Shown in pieces: positions 16,163-22,984 of a stretch of DNA of 64,000 bases. Position 1 is the first letter of the stretch. Every line of letters starts with the position of its first letter. The notes under the pieces are model-generated. The model saw only the letters and a program-made list of their open reading frames with translations, did not search any database and had not been told where the DNA came from. The stretch covers positions 37,580 through 101,579 of the forward strand of contig CAJXNY010000015.1 of the NCBI GenBank assembly GCA_913057435.1. The letters run 5' to 3'. A program made the translations under genes and the position numbers. Source of the DNA: an uncultured Oceanospirillaceae bacterium. Lineage in GTDB: Bacteria; Pseudomonadota; Gammaproteobacteria; Pseudomonadales; Balneatricaceae.

Positions 16163-16780
16163 TCAAGCCAGCATCTTCTTCGATAGCCGGTCCATGCAGA
16201 CCTTGCTGATCGCGACCAGATCCTTCTCATCCACAAACAACCGATCAGCCAGGAAGCCCGGCAATGACTCCATGCTCATCAAGAACCAGTCGTCTGGGAT
16301 TGGCTTCATTGTTCCCATCTGGCCGTCTTGAACCTCGACCATGTAACGGGTTGGAATCTGAGGCTGGGCCTCCTGCTTCAGCTTCTCCTTCAAGCGCTTC
16401 TCGCATTCAATGAAGTAGCGGCGAGCTTCACGGCCTTTCTCATTGCGCTCAACCATGGCCAGCTCTTTGGCCATATCAAGGCTGATGAAGTAGTCAACCG
16501 TTGGCCTTCCCCCACTATTGGAGGTTTTCCCCCGTTCTGGGGAAAACTCATTTGCTGAGCTCCCCCGTTCTGGGGAGCGGGAAATAGTCAGGTAGTCCAA
16601 TGAATGCTCAAAACCATACTGCTCAACACGCGCCTTGATCCATGTTGAGAAATCCCGCCCTACGTCAAGGTAGCCATGAAGATCTCTGGCATTAACGCAT
16701 TCTGTTGGTTTTCCCTGAAGGGTTCGGGAATGGATAGTAATCAGTTTTTGGGGTTCTGGAACAATAGCTGTAGAATCCAT
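16163..16780 (-). CDS. ant: AntA/AntB-domain antirepressor (205 aa)
   Basis: The start at 16780 (MDSTAIVPEPQKLITIHSRT) lies behind AAGGATTCAC; the frame continues upstream without a good site. Residues about 30-135 match the AntA/AntB domain: 'CVNARDLHGYLDVGRDFSTW', 'VEQYGFEHSLDYL', a variable loop, then 'GRPTVDYFISLDMAKELAMV' and 'EARRYFIECEKR'. Such proteins, like P22 Ant, bind and inactivate phage repressors. The C-terminal 80 residues are unassigned. The gene is divergent from the XRE-RHH regulator at 16968, an immI-like arrangement. Confidence 0.87.
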   Translation of the reverse strand: MDSTAIVPEPQKLITIHSRTLQGKPTECVNARDLHGYLDVGRDFSTWIKARVEQYGFEHSLDYLTISRSPERGSSANEFSPERGKTSNSGGRPTVDYFISLDMAKELAMVERNEKGREARRYFIECEKRLKEKLKQEAQPQIPTRYMVEVQDGQMGTMKPIPDDWFLMSMESLPGFLADRLFVDEKDLVAISKVCMDRLSKKMLA

Positions 16781-16816
16781 GCGGTGAATCCTTATTAGTG
16801 TAAGCGTTTTCACACT

Positions 16817-16876
16817 GGGGTTCGGTGAGTACCAGTCACCGAACCCCAACCTTTCGTCCTATGTCCCGTTACGTCC
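16817..16876 (-). promoter_or_regulatory. Antirepressor leader: 12-bp hairpin plus three GGAC motifs
   Basis: GGGGTTCGGTGA (16817..16828) pairs perfectly with TCACCGAACCCC (16836..16847) around a seven-base loop. Upstream on the minus transcript there are three GGAC motifs, at 16873..16876, 16863..16866 (as AACGGGACA) and 16856..16859. A strong leader hairpin would allow control of ant translation or transcription, as P22 ant is tightly controlled. The GGAC motifs match those found across the early genes. Confidence 0.65.
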
Positions 16877-16939
16877 TACCTCTTTCGCTTCCCGCCGGGT
16901 GTCCAATCCAGCTTTTGGCTATCGCCTCTCACGCAAGTG

Positions 16940-16966
16940 GTATTTTTGTGGTACTTTTAGAGTACA
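16940..16966 (+). promoter_or_regulatory. Promoter/operator of the XRE-RHH regulator
   Basis: A short inverted repeat GTACTTTTAGAGTAC (16950..16964) lies just before the ATG at 16968, leaving almost no leader. The mRNA may be leaderless, as lambda cI is from PRM, and the palindrome is a plausible autoregulatory operator also controlling the divergent ant promoter. Confidence 0.45.
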
Positions 16967-16967
16967 A

Positions 16968-17486
16968 ATGAACGATATGGCACAAAAGCGCACTATGCAA
17001 GCACAAAATGACACTTTTGCAGATCGGCTCAAGAACTTACGCGCACAAGCAGGATTGAGCCAAGACGAGCTCGCGGATAGAGCAGAGATAAGCAAAACCA
17101 TTCTCTCTCGCTACGAGCGCGGTGTATCTGAACCAAAGCGGTCAACGATGCTTAAACTTGCTGAAGCATTAGATTGCTCAACTGAACTGCTATCAGGAAT
17201 GGGGCTGGAAGATGCGATGAGGGTTCCGGTTGCTCTTCAGGTTCCAAAAAGGCTCTATGACCGAATCAAGAGGGAAGCTGATCAGCAAGAGGTTTCTGTT
17301 GAAACAAAAATTTTTGGGCTTATAGATGCCGCTTACACCGCAAGAGATGAACAAGCAGAGTCAATCGCTCAGGCTCGAACTGTTATCGAGGGCGCCTTGA
17401 CTGTCATGGAAGTATTGAAAGAGATTGAGAAAGATCACCCAGGCTCAATAAAAACAGCAAGGGAGCGACAGGAAAGCAATAGATAG
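16968..17486 (+). CDS. Regulator with XRE HTH fused to Arc-like ribbon-helix-helix (172 aa)
   Basis: The start at 16968 (MNDMAQKRTMQAQNDTF) is chosen because a 23-residue upstream extension crosses the operator. Residues about 15-80 are an XRE helix-turn-helix: 'LKNLRAQAGLSQDELADRAE', 'SKTILSRYERGVSEP'. Residues about 88-125 resemble an Arc/Mnt ribbon-helix-helix: 'VPVALQVPKRLYDRIKREAD', 'SVETKIFGLIDAA'. Two DNA-binding folds in one chain is unusual. Divergent placement beside ant parallels P22 immI, where the RHH proteins Mnt and Arc repress ant, so it is probably the ant repressor. Confidence 0.82.
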   Translation: MNDMAQKRTMQAQNDTFADRLKNLRAQAGLSQDELADRAEISKTILSRYERGVSEPKRSTMLKLAEALDCSTELLSGMGLEDAMRVPVALQVPKRLYDRIKREADQQEVSVETKIFGLIDAAYTARDEQAESIAQARTVIEGALTVMEVLKEIEKDHPGSIKTARERQESNR

Positions 17487-17555
17487 GCATAAGCTATCCT
17501 CAATAACATTACAGATGCTAACTCCTATCAAGAGCAACTTGGTCAATAAGCAAAG

Positions 17556-17597
17556 CTCACATCTGAGTTTTGGGCTTATGCTCTCCTCAGATGTGAG
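17556..17597. repeat. 12-bp perfect inverted repeat between convergent genes
   Basis: CTCACATCTGAG (17556..17567) and CTCAGATGTGAG (17586..17597) are perfect inverted copies 18 bases apart, between the regulator at 16968 and the converging gene at 17625. It would form a strong hairpin on either transcript and could act as a weak bidirectional terminator, although no T-run follows. Confidence 0.6.
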
Positions 17598-17624
17598 GGT
17601 TGGTACAAGACGGTTAATACCGCC

Positions 17625-18311
17625 TTATTCTACTATCTCAGCATCTTCTCTGAGGCTGGGCAGTACATTCTTACGAAACAGATAAATGCTTCCGATTATT
17701 ATAAACGCCAAAGCGATCACTCCCCACCATAAAGGACTGTCCCATACTTGAAACATTTCTATTAAAATACCTAGAACAGCTAAAATGATACCAAATCCTG
17801 CAATATAGTCTCCGGCTCCGATTATGCCCGAAGCTTTTTTTAGCATCCGATATATAATCATTGGAAAGAACGAAAACATAAGCCAGAAGATAAGCAATGT
17901 AGAAAACGTAATAGTAAGCCAGGGCTTCCAGCCATTGGCATCGTCAAGTTCAACTCCAGTATACAAAGTTAAAACCCATAAAGCCTGAGAAATAGCTAGG
18001 CCTGCAACAAGGAGATAGAACCTCAAACCAAGTCGAGGCTTTACCCACCTGCTTTCATCCCAAGGATTCATCAATAGTCGGTGTACAGTCAAAACTGTAT
18101 CGTCCTTATCTAGTCGATCAATATGACTGATAAACCACCTTCCTAAACGGTTAGCCCACTCACGTCGAAAAACATGCACGGCGGCCAAACCAAATCCTAT
18201 AAGCTCCAAGCACAAAGCGATAAATTGCAACAAATCCATACCTGATGGCTCTTGGGATACAACCTTGGCATTTGCAAGGCACTGAGCACAGGTAATCACA
18301 GCCACTTCCAT
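17625..18311 (-). CDS. Polytopic membrane protein, unknown function (228 aa)
   Basis: 228 residues with about five membrane helices ('LLQFIALCLELIGFGLAAVH', 'YLLVAGLAISQALWVLTLY', 'WLTITFSTLLIFWLMFSFFP', 'YIAGFGIILAVLGILIEMF', 'WGVIALAFIIIGSIYLF') and a soluble loop after the first. The start at 18311 has the SD GAGGGAGAGG. A tract of six heptamer repeats begins 14 bases upstream, so expression may vary by slippage. GC content is lower than the phage core. A moron; a role in superinfection exclusion or host surface change is possible but unproven. Confidence 0.75.
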   Translation of the reverse strand: MEVAVITCAQCLANAKVVSQEPSGMDLLQFIALCLELIGFGLAAVHVFRREWANRLGRWFISHIDRLDKDDTVLTVHRLLMNPWDESRWVKPRLGLRFYLLVAGLAISQALWVLTLYTGVELDDANGWKPWLTITFSTLLIFWLMFSFFPMIIYRMLKKASGIIGAGDYIAGFGIILAVLGILIEMFQVWDSPLWWGVIALAFIIIGSIYLFRKNVLPSLREDAEIVE

Positions 18312-18324
18312 CCACCTCTCCCTC

Positions 18325-18370
18325 TTCGCTATTCGCTATTCGCTATTCGCTATTCGCTATTCGCTATTCG
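18325..18370. repeat. Heptanucleotide tandem repeat (TTCGCTA)x6.6
   Basis: Six perfect TTCGCTA units start at 18325, plus a partial TTCG. On the minus strand they read TAGCGAA and lie just upstream of the SD of the membrane protein at 18311. Seven is not a multiple of three, but the tract is outside the gene, so unit loss or gain would change promoter or leader spacing rather than the reading frame. Confidence 0.92.
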
Positions 18371-18434
18371 ATTGGCGTAATCGTGGCATTGAAATCCGTA
18401 TAGCTCAAGAGGTGAGTGATAGCATTTAGCTGGC

Positions 18435-18572
18435 ATGAAAAAAGGCAGCGAGTACTGCCCATGCACAGACATTGACGAGAACGGTGAATGCTCTGAGCAC
18501 AAAGGTGAGTCATGTTTTACTCCAGAGGAAGAAGAAGGTTGGGAAAGCTATATCGAGAATATCAATAAGTAA
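18435..18572 (+). CDS. Small four-cysteine acidic protein (45 aa)
   Basis: MKKGSEYCPCTDIDENGECS and a further 25 residues, with cysteines as CxC, C and C and a very acidic second half ('EEEEGWESYIENINK'). It could bind one zinc ion. The ribosome-binding site is weak and upstream in-frame codons soon hit a stop, so the start is fixed. A nine-pair hairpin (about 18603..18625) follows. Too short to appear in many annotations; the coding case rests on length, composition and the following hairpin. Confidence 0.5.
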   Translation: MKKGSEYCPCTDIDENGECSEHKGESCFTPEEEEGWESYIENINK

Positions 18573-18629
18573 TAACCCTTCTTTCTTTTCTATGCTGTAT
18601 AACAGCCACCCTTTTGGGTGGTTGCTTAG

Positions 18630-19223
18630 TTACCCTCTCGCTGCTTTCGCGTCTTTTGCTTGATTTACATAAACCAGTTCGCTCACTGGAACCAACGCTT
18701 TCCGATCCAGCTTACTGATCTGATCCAGCAACTTATCCCATATCCGCCCATAGTCTTTGGACCAGCGCCGGGTATAGAGCTCCACCCCATGCTGCTCCCA
18801 AACCCAGCGCTTGATCTGCTGTGGCGTCCGAAACTGACTCCCCGACTCAGGCCGTGACCATGCCAACTCCCGATACCGGTGAAGCGCACAACGCGCCAGG
18901 TACCATTCGTCACTCTCTTCATCATCGATATCACAGAGTACGGCTACCATCTTCCACAGGGCGTTTTCTGCCCCGGCCGGTGAAAACCCTTCAGGCGCAT
19001 ACAACCAATCGCCCAGCAGGCGTAAAGGCGGCGGTAACCGTGCTATCACTGCCTGAATCTTCCCCGCCTCATACTGGTGGGCTGCCGCATTGGCCGTGTT
19101 GATCTTGCTACCGTGCTGAATCGAGGCACCCAGCTGTGCCAGTTCGATGTTCACATCCATCTGGGACTTGCTACGGGTGTGGTAGCAATCGTGCCAAACC
19201 TGTCGTGCTGATATGTATTTCAT
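18630..19223 (-). CDS. Unknown phage protein in the position of antiterminator Q (197 aa)
   Basis: 197 residues. The N-terminal half is helical. The C-terminal half has a conserved-looking 'KRWVWEQHGVELYTRRWSKD' and 'YGRIWDKLLDQISKLDRKAL'. It is the last gene of the leftward early operon, after rusA, which is where lambdoid phages keep the late regulator Q. The terminator at the head of the late operon (13681..13714) also calls for an antiterminator. No sequence match to known Q families is recognised, so the role is inferred from position. Confidence 0.6.
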   Translation of the reverse strand: MKYISARQVWHDCYHTRSKSQMDVNIELAQLGASIQHGSKINTANAAAHQYEAGKIQAVIARLPPPLRLLGDWLYAPEGFSPAGAENALWKMVAVLCDIDDEESDEWYLARCALHRYRELAWSRPESGSQFRTPQQIKRWVWEQHGVELYTRRWSKDYGRIWDKLLDQISKLDRKALVPVSELVYVNQAKDAKAARG

Positions 19224-19320
19224 ACTGCTTTCTCCATGCGGCGGGCGCTGTTGCGGAACTTTAGTTCCAGCTGTGCGCCCTCATTCGTCATATGTGGAAT
19301 TAAAATACCAGTTGTACTAA

Positions 19321-19974
19321 TCACTGCTGCCAGATGACCTGTTCACCTTCGAGGCGAATGGCCTGGCTGGTTTTCTGCACGATGATTGCGCTTGCCTGGC
19401 CCCAGAACTTCAGGCCTTCAACGTGGTGGATCTGGCTATCTTCGGTATGGACGGCATCGAGTACCGCTTTGATCATGTTGTCGGTGTCTGGGCGCTGCTT
19501 ATGTGGCTGTCCGTCCATCTGGGCGCGTTTCTTCTTACTCCAGCTCTTGGGCATGGCCAGAACAAAAATGAGCCGACAACCGGTTTCAGGTACATCCAGC
19601 CCGACGGCTTTGATCTGGTCTTTGAATTCACGATACCGAACGACACAGGGCCGTTGCTTCCAGCGGTCTGATTGAGTCTGTCGAGGCTTAGGCACCGGTG
19701 TGATATCGAAGCGGGTTACCGCATCAGTCAGGAAATGGACCACCGGTTTACCAGGCTGCGCTGATTCTTTACCAGCGCCAGCCCTTTTGGTGCCGATGTT
19801 TACCACCTTGCGCTCAGGAACTGCCAGCAGATCAGGCTGAGCCTCCCGCTTACCCGCCGGTTTCTTCATCGGCTTTGGCTTCGGCGGTGCTTTACCAGGG
19901 GCATGGCCAAGCACCGAGTTCATACGAACCCGACGCTGCTGGATGGCTTCGGCCTGTTGTGAAGTCAGGCGCAT
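19321..19974 (-). CDS. rusA: RusA-family Holliday junction resolvase (217 aa)
   Basis: 217 residues. Residues about 95-217 match RusA: 'CRLIFVLAMPKSWSKKKRAQ', then 'HKQRPDTDNMIKAVLDAVHT' and 'EDSQIHHVEGLKFWG', with the conserved Asp residues that bind magnesium. The basic N-terminal 90 residues (Lys/Pro-rich) are an extension not present in E. coli RusA. RusA cuts four-way junctions during phage recombination and before packaging. It sits in the nin-like region and overlaps the upstream gene by ten bases. Confidence 0.9.
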   Translation of the reverse strand: MRLTSQQAEAIQQRRVRMNSVLGHAPGKAPPKPKPMKKPAGKREAQPDLLAVPERKVVNIGTKRAGAGKESAQPGKPVVHFLTDAVTRFDITPVPKPRQTQSDRWKQRPCVVRYREFKDQIKAVGLDVPETGCRLIFVLAMPKSWSKKKRAQMDGQPHKQRPDTDNMIKAVLDAVHTEDSQIHHVEGLKFWGQASAIIVQKTSQAIRLEGEQVIWQQ

Positions 19975-20171
19975 TCAGACAACCCTGCTTCATGCTCAGC
20001 AGCATCAATGACGTGCTTCTGAGTCACATTCACGAAGATCACACCGAGAAAGCTTGCAGCAAGGCCAAGTTCAAGCTGTATCAGCACAGCAGTCACAACT
20101 ACAGCCGTGGCTATCTGGATACTGGCGTACTTCAGGTAGCAGGCAGCGGCACGGCGTCTGGATGTGCTCAT
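19965..20171 (-). CDS. Small membrane protein (68 aa)
   Basis: 68 residues. The basic N-terminus MSTSRRRAAACYLKY is followed by a hydrophobic stretch 'ASIQIATAVVVTAVLIQLEL' continuing to 'GLAASFLGVIFVNV', long enough for one or two membrane helices. The start overlaps the upstream stop by four bases and its end overlaps rusA, so it is well placed in the operon. No family is recognised. Confidence 0.6.
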   Translation of the reverse strand: MSTSRRRAAACYLKYASIQIATAVVVTAVLIQLELGLAASFLGVIFVNVTQKHVIDAAEHEAGLSECA

Positions 20172-20548
20172 GATTCGCCGCCTTGCTGAGCTTTCTCTCG
20201 CTCACAGTTCAGGCAGCTGTTACCGTAAAGGATTGCACCGTGCTTGCATTGAAAAGTGCTGCCCTGGGCATGTTGTCTCGCCCGTTCGGCAATAATTCCA
20301 TCTGCTGCTCTAAGCTTGTCCAGCAGCTGAAGACGCCCTTCAGTGATTCTTTTCAGCAGGTCATGTTTGCCTTTCTCGGCAGCCAGCAAATCCTCAACCT
20401 GAAGCAACTGTTCACGCCACTCACGCTCTCGCCCCCATAGTAAATCCTGCAGCTGTTCAGCAAACACGCAAACCCGCTCAAGCTCTTCGTTATCAGTTCG
20501 TTCCTGATCACTTGGCCAAAGGAAGTCTTCAATGTCCTGTTGTCCCAT
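20168..20548 (-). CDS. Coiled-coil protein with C-terminal zinc-finger-like motif (126 aa)
   Basis: The start at 20548 (MGQQDIEDFLWPSDQERTDN) has SD GAGG and AACGGGAC immediately before the ATG, the pattern seen at other genes of this phage; an upstream ATG at 20587 has no good site. Residues about 20-90 form a charged coiled coil. The C-terminus 'FQCKHGAILYGNSCLNCERE' has Cys-x10-Cys-x2-Cys plus a His, a possible zinc site. Two further GGAC copies lie in the first codons. Function unknown. Confidence 0.65.
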   Translation of the reverse strand: MGQQDIEDFLWPSDQERTDNEELERVCVFAEQLQDLLWGREREWREQLLQVEDLLAAEKGKHDLLKRITEGRLQLLDKLRAADGIIAERARQHAQGSTFQCKHGAILYGNSCLNCEREKAQQGGES

Positions 20549-20674
20549 GTCCCGTTCCTCGTCCATTTCGCAGCTGTCCGACTGCATTTTCAAAATAGGT
20601 TTTTATAGGGTTTTCAAAATAGAAAGCTCATTCAGCTTCACTACTGCTGTTACACTGATTTCAGCTGCTCACCA

Positions 20675-20747
20675 GAGCGGATTACTCCTGGGCGGGTTGA
20701 GTAGAGTCACCCGTTAGTGCCAGGTGGACTACATAAGTAATCCGCTC
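20675..20747 (-). ncRNA. Long nested hairpin in the gap between genes 20168 and 20750
   Basis: GAGCGGATTACT (20675..20686) pairs perfectly with AGTAATCCGCTC (20736..20747). Inside, CCTGG (20687..20691) pairs with CCAGG (20720..20724) and CGGGT (20693..20697) with ACCCG (20709..20713). The three nested stems make a 73-base structure in a 200-base gap without a gene, in the leftward early transcript. No T-run follows. It may be a processing site, attenuator or small RNA. Confidence 0.65.
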
Positions 20748-20749
20748 GT

Positions 20750-21058
20750 TCACGCCGCCCCCTTAACCGTTACCAGTCCCGCATCGACCCAATGGCGCAG
20801 AGTTCGCGTCTGTCCACGACGCAAGTAAAACTCTCTGTCTTCACCGGTAAGCTTCACCGTATGGCGACCATCAATGCAGTCATGGCAGCTGGAACAGGCG
20901 AAGGCAGCGCTAATATCATCTGCCTTGTGGCCCATACCGTGTGATTCATCCGGCAGGTGTGCCAGTACAGTTGTTTCCGGGTTGTAGTTACAAACACCAG
21001 CGATCTGGAGTGTGCAGTCCTGGCCACGGGCAGAGTTACGTAGTGCTTTAGAGTTCAT
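20750..21058 (-). CDS. DUF1364 / YbcO-family putative nuclease (102 aa)
   Basis: 102 residues. 'MNSKALRNSARGQDCTLQIAG' with 'CNYNPETTVLAHLPDESHGM' and 'ACSSCHDCIDGR' matches the DUF1364 family found in nin regions of lambdoid phages, an HNH-like small nuclease fold with cysteine zinc ligands (C15, C23 and the CSSCHDC group). It probably takes part in phage recombination, like NinG. It overlaps the PAPS-reductase-like gene by four bases. Confidence 0.85.
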   Translation of the reverse strand: MNSKALRNSARGQDCTLQIAGVCNYNPETTVLAHLPDESHGMGHKADDISAAFACSSCHDCIDGRHTVKLTGEDREFYLRRGQTRTLRHWVDAGLVTVKGAA

Positions 21059-22044
21059 CGTCCAACCTCCTGAAACATTTCCATCTGAGGTTCTTCCGGC
21101 TCTGGCATGTATGGAACATCGATGTAATCCAGTGCGGCACCCATACCGAGTTTGTTAATGCAGTAGTTCCACTGCTTCGGGTGAGACTTAGCCATTCTCT
21201 GAAACCGGTTAACTCCACGCTCCTGATCAGCGCCGAACGCACAGAACATACAACCAGTCCGGCGCTCACCGGGAATAACCACACCATCGATTACCCTGTC
21301 TTTGTAGATATCGGAGTATTCCAAGCTGTGAGTCTCGATGTATTCCCAGACATCAGCTTCCGTCCAGAACAGCATTGGCCGACTCTGTGGCTTCTTAGCA
21401 TCGAAGGCGTTGCACTCTGTAAGCTTGGAGCGGTTACCACCTTCGTCACCCATGACGCCGATGAATGGCTTACGGCCGGTTTCTTTCTCATACCGGTGGA
21501 AGGGCTCTTTCTTCAGCACATCACAGCACTTCTCTGATATCTCGAATGGAGCATCGACCAGGTTCAACCACTTGCGTGATAGCTGGCTGCCCTTCGAGTA
21601 CACCCCATCCCGGCGGATACCCGTCAGGTACAGCTTGATGGTGGCCTCAGCGTTGGGGCTGTTACCACGAATCTGGCGAACCTGGCGGCTGACCTTCTTG
21701 CTGACCAGGGCAAAACCTTCCGTCTGAACCACATCTCTGAATGTACGCTTAGGCCGGATAATGACGATTGGCCGCCCTTCTGCCTGCTTGCGCTTCACGA
21801 ACTGAACTATTTCGGGGTACTCAAGGCCGGTATTGGAGAACAGCGCCGGTACGTCCGGATACAGTGACCACACCAGATCAGCCAGAACCGTTGAGTCCTT
21901 ACCACCTGAGAATGAGATATAAACCTCACCATCGAAGTAGTCATACCACTGGCGAATTCGGTGCAGGGTCATGATGACCTTTGCATCCAGTGGGAGACTT
22001 TGACGCTGAGCCATGCCGGTGCTGGCGATCAGCTGCACGTTCAT
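21055..22044 (-). CDS. PAPS-reductase / PP-loop family protein (329 aa)
   Basis: 329 residues. The PP-loop 'VYISFSGGKDSTVLADLVWS' (about 41-60) defines the N-type ATP pyrophosphatase fold shared by PAPS reductase and DndC. A C-terminal 'RRTGCMFCAFGADQERG' (about 265-280) offers a cysteine pair, with another pair at 'EKCCDVL', that could hold an iron-sulfur cluster. Phage members are common but their substrate is unknown; nucleic acid thio-modification is one possibility. It overlaps the ASCH gene and the DUF1364 gene by four bases each, so the three are coupled. Confidence 0.88.
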   Translation of the reverse strand: MNVQLIASTGMAQRQSLPLDAKVIMTLHRIRQWYDYFDGEVYISFSGGKDSTVLADLVWSLYPDVPALFSNTGLEYPEIVQFVKRKQAEGRPIVIIRPKRTFRDVVQTEGFALVSKKVSRQVRQIRGNSPNAEATIKLYLTGIRRDGVYSKGSQLSRKWLNLVDAPFEISEKCCDVLKKEPFHRYEKETGRKPFIGVMGDEGGNRSKLTECNAFDAKKPQSRPMLFWTEADVWEYIETHSLEYSDIYKDRVIDGVVIPGERRTGCMFCAFGADQERGVNRFQRMAKSHPKQWNYCINKLGMGAALDYIDVPYMPEPEEPQMEMFQEVGR

Positions 22045-22436
22045 GCGACCTCCTGGCTTACATCAATCGCGAACACTTCCACCGGTTCTGGCCCAAAGTG
22101 TTGATGGGTGATTACCTTCAGAGCAGCACCTTGCCATTTGCGAAGGCTGATACGGCTCTGATCATCGGCTTTCGGGTATCCACGCTTTACGATCACCCGG
22201 CCATAGCTGCGACCTTCCAGCCGTTTGCGCCAATACGGTGTAGCCAGGCGATATTCTTCCGGCTTGTCACCGGTAACAATCTGCTCGAAGTACTCGCCCT
22301 TCAGGCTAAGGTGCAGATCAGGCAGCTGGTCATCACAAGCACCAGGTTCAAGACTGCAGCAGTCAGACCCGCATACAGAACGCGCACAAATGGCGCCAGG
22401 GTGGCTGAACCCGCAAACAGGTTTTAGATTGCTCAT
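22041..22436 (-). CDS. ASCH-domain protein (131 aa)
   Basis: 131 residues. Residues about 40-125 match the ASCH/PUA-like fold: 'LHLSLKGEYFEQIVTGDKPE', 'EYRLATPYWRKRLEG', 'GRVIVKRGYP' and 'VFAIDVSQE'. A short Cys/His-rich N-terminus (CGFSHPGAICARSVCGSDCC) could bind zinc. ASCH proteins bind RNA or modified nucleotides and some are ribonucleases. Its coupling to the PAPS-reductase-like gene recurs in phages and suggests a shared nucleic-acid modification or recognition role; inference. Confidence 0.85.
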   Translation of the reverse strand: MSNLKPVCGFSHPGAICARSVCGSDCCSLEPGACDDQLPDLHLSLKGEYFEQIVTGDKPEEYRLATPYWRKRLEGRSYGRVIVKRGYPKADDQSRISLRKWQGAALKVITHQHFGPEPVEVFAIDVSQEVA

Positions 22437-22984
22437 GCTGCAGTCCTCCGCTCAACCAGGCTCAAGCGTTTCTTCTCGCGCTCTTTCTGTCGCTGCTCTT
22501 CCATCCATTGGCGATACACATCAGCGATCTCTGTTGCTTTCTCTGACCACTGAACGCCCAATTCACAGCCCAGGGCATACAAAAATTCGATAAACGCGGC
22601 AGCCTCGGCCTTGCGAAACTTCTTGGTACTGGGTCGAACAGTTACCCACGCTTTCAGTTTGTGGCTGTATATGGTTTCGCCTGGATGTGTAAGCTCCTTC
22701 CCCTGCGATTTCAATTCATCTGCGAATTCGGCCACCATGAGCGCCTTAACGCCTTCGAAGGTGTTGCCACGGAATGCCCCACGGTGAATTTCGCGAATCA
22801 TTGCGTGGTACTTGCGCTCCTGCTCACGCGATTTACTGCTGCTTCGCCCCAGGGTGACAACAACGGTGCCAGCCTTCAGAGCTTTGCCTATCAGATACCA
22901 GGCATGAGTCATGCGCTCTTTCCTGACTTCCATGTTCTGAATAATGATCTCTACTGAATCGTTCATGGTGTGTGCCCCGTTCAC
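22433..22984 (-). CDS. ninB: NinB recombination protein (183 aa)
   Basis: 183 residues. The region 'GTVVVTLGRSSSKSREQERK' with 'YHAMIREIHRGAF', 'LTHPGETIYSHKLKAWVTVR' and 'STKKFRKAEAAAFIEFLYAL' is the NinB family (lambda Orf), a recombination mediator that binds single-stranded DNA and SSB. The start overlaps the replication gene stop by four bases; an alternative ATG is at 22966. The C-terminal tail is basic. Confidence 0.88.
   Translation of the reverse strand: MNGAHTMNDSVEIIIQNMEVRKERMTHAWYLIGKALKAGTVVVTLGRSSSKSREQERKYHAMIREIHRGAFRGNTFEGVKALMVAEFADELKSQGKELTHPGETIYSHKLKAWVTVRPSTKKFRKAEAAAFIEFLYALGCELGVQWSEKATEIADVYRQWMEEQRQKEREKKRLSLVERRTAA

Noticed and set aside
16528..16576. Direct repeat TCCCCCGTTCTGGGGA inside the antirepressor gene as operator
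   Set aside because: It encodes a duplicated SPERG segment in the variable loop of the AntA/AntB domain; a local duplication explains it, though binding cannot be excluded.
18325..18370. CRISPR or origin iterons
   Set aside because: The heptamers abut without spacers and no replication gene is adjacent; it is a simple-sequence repeat.
19220..19291. 23-codon frame overlapping the start of gene 18630 by ATGA
   Set aside because: No ribosome-binding site and no distinctive composition; overlap alone is weak evidence.
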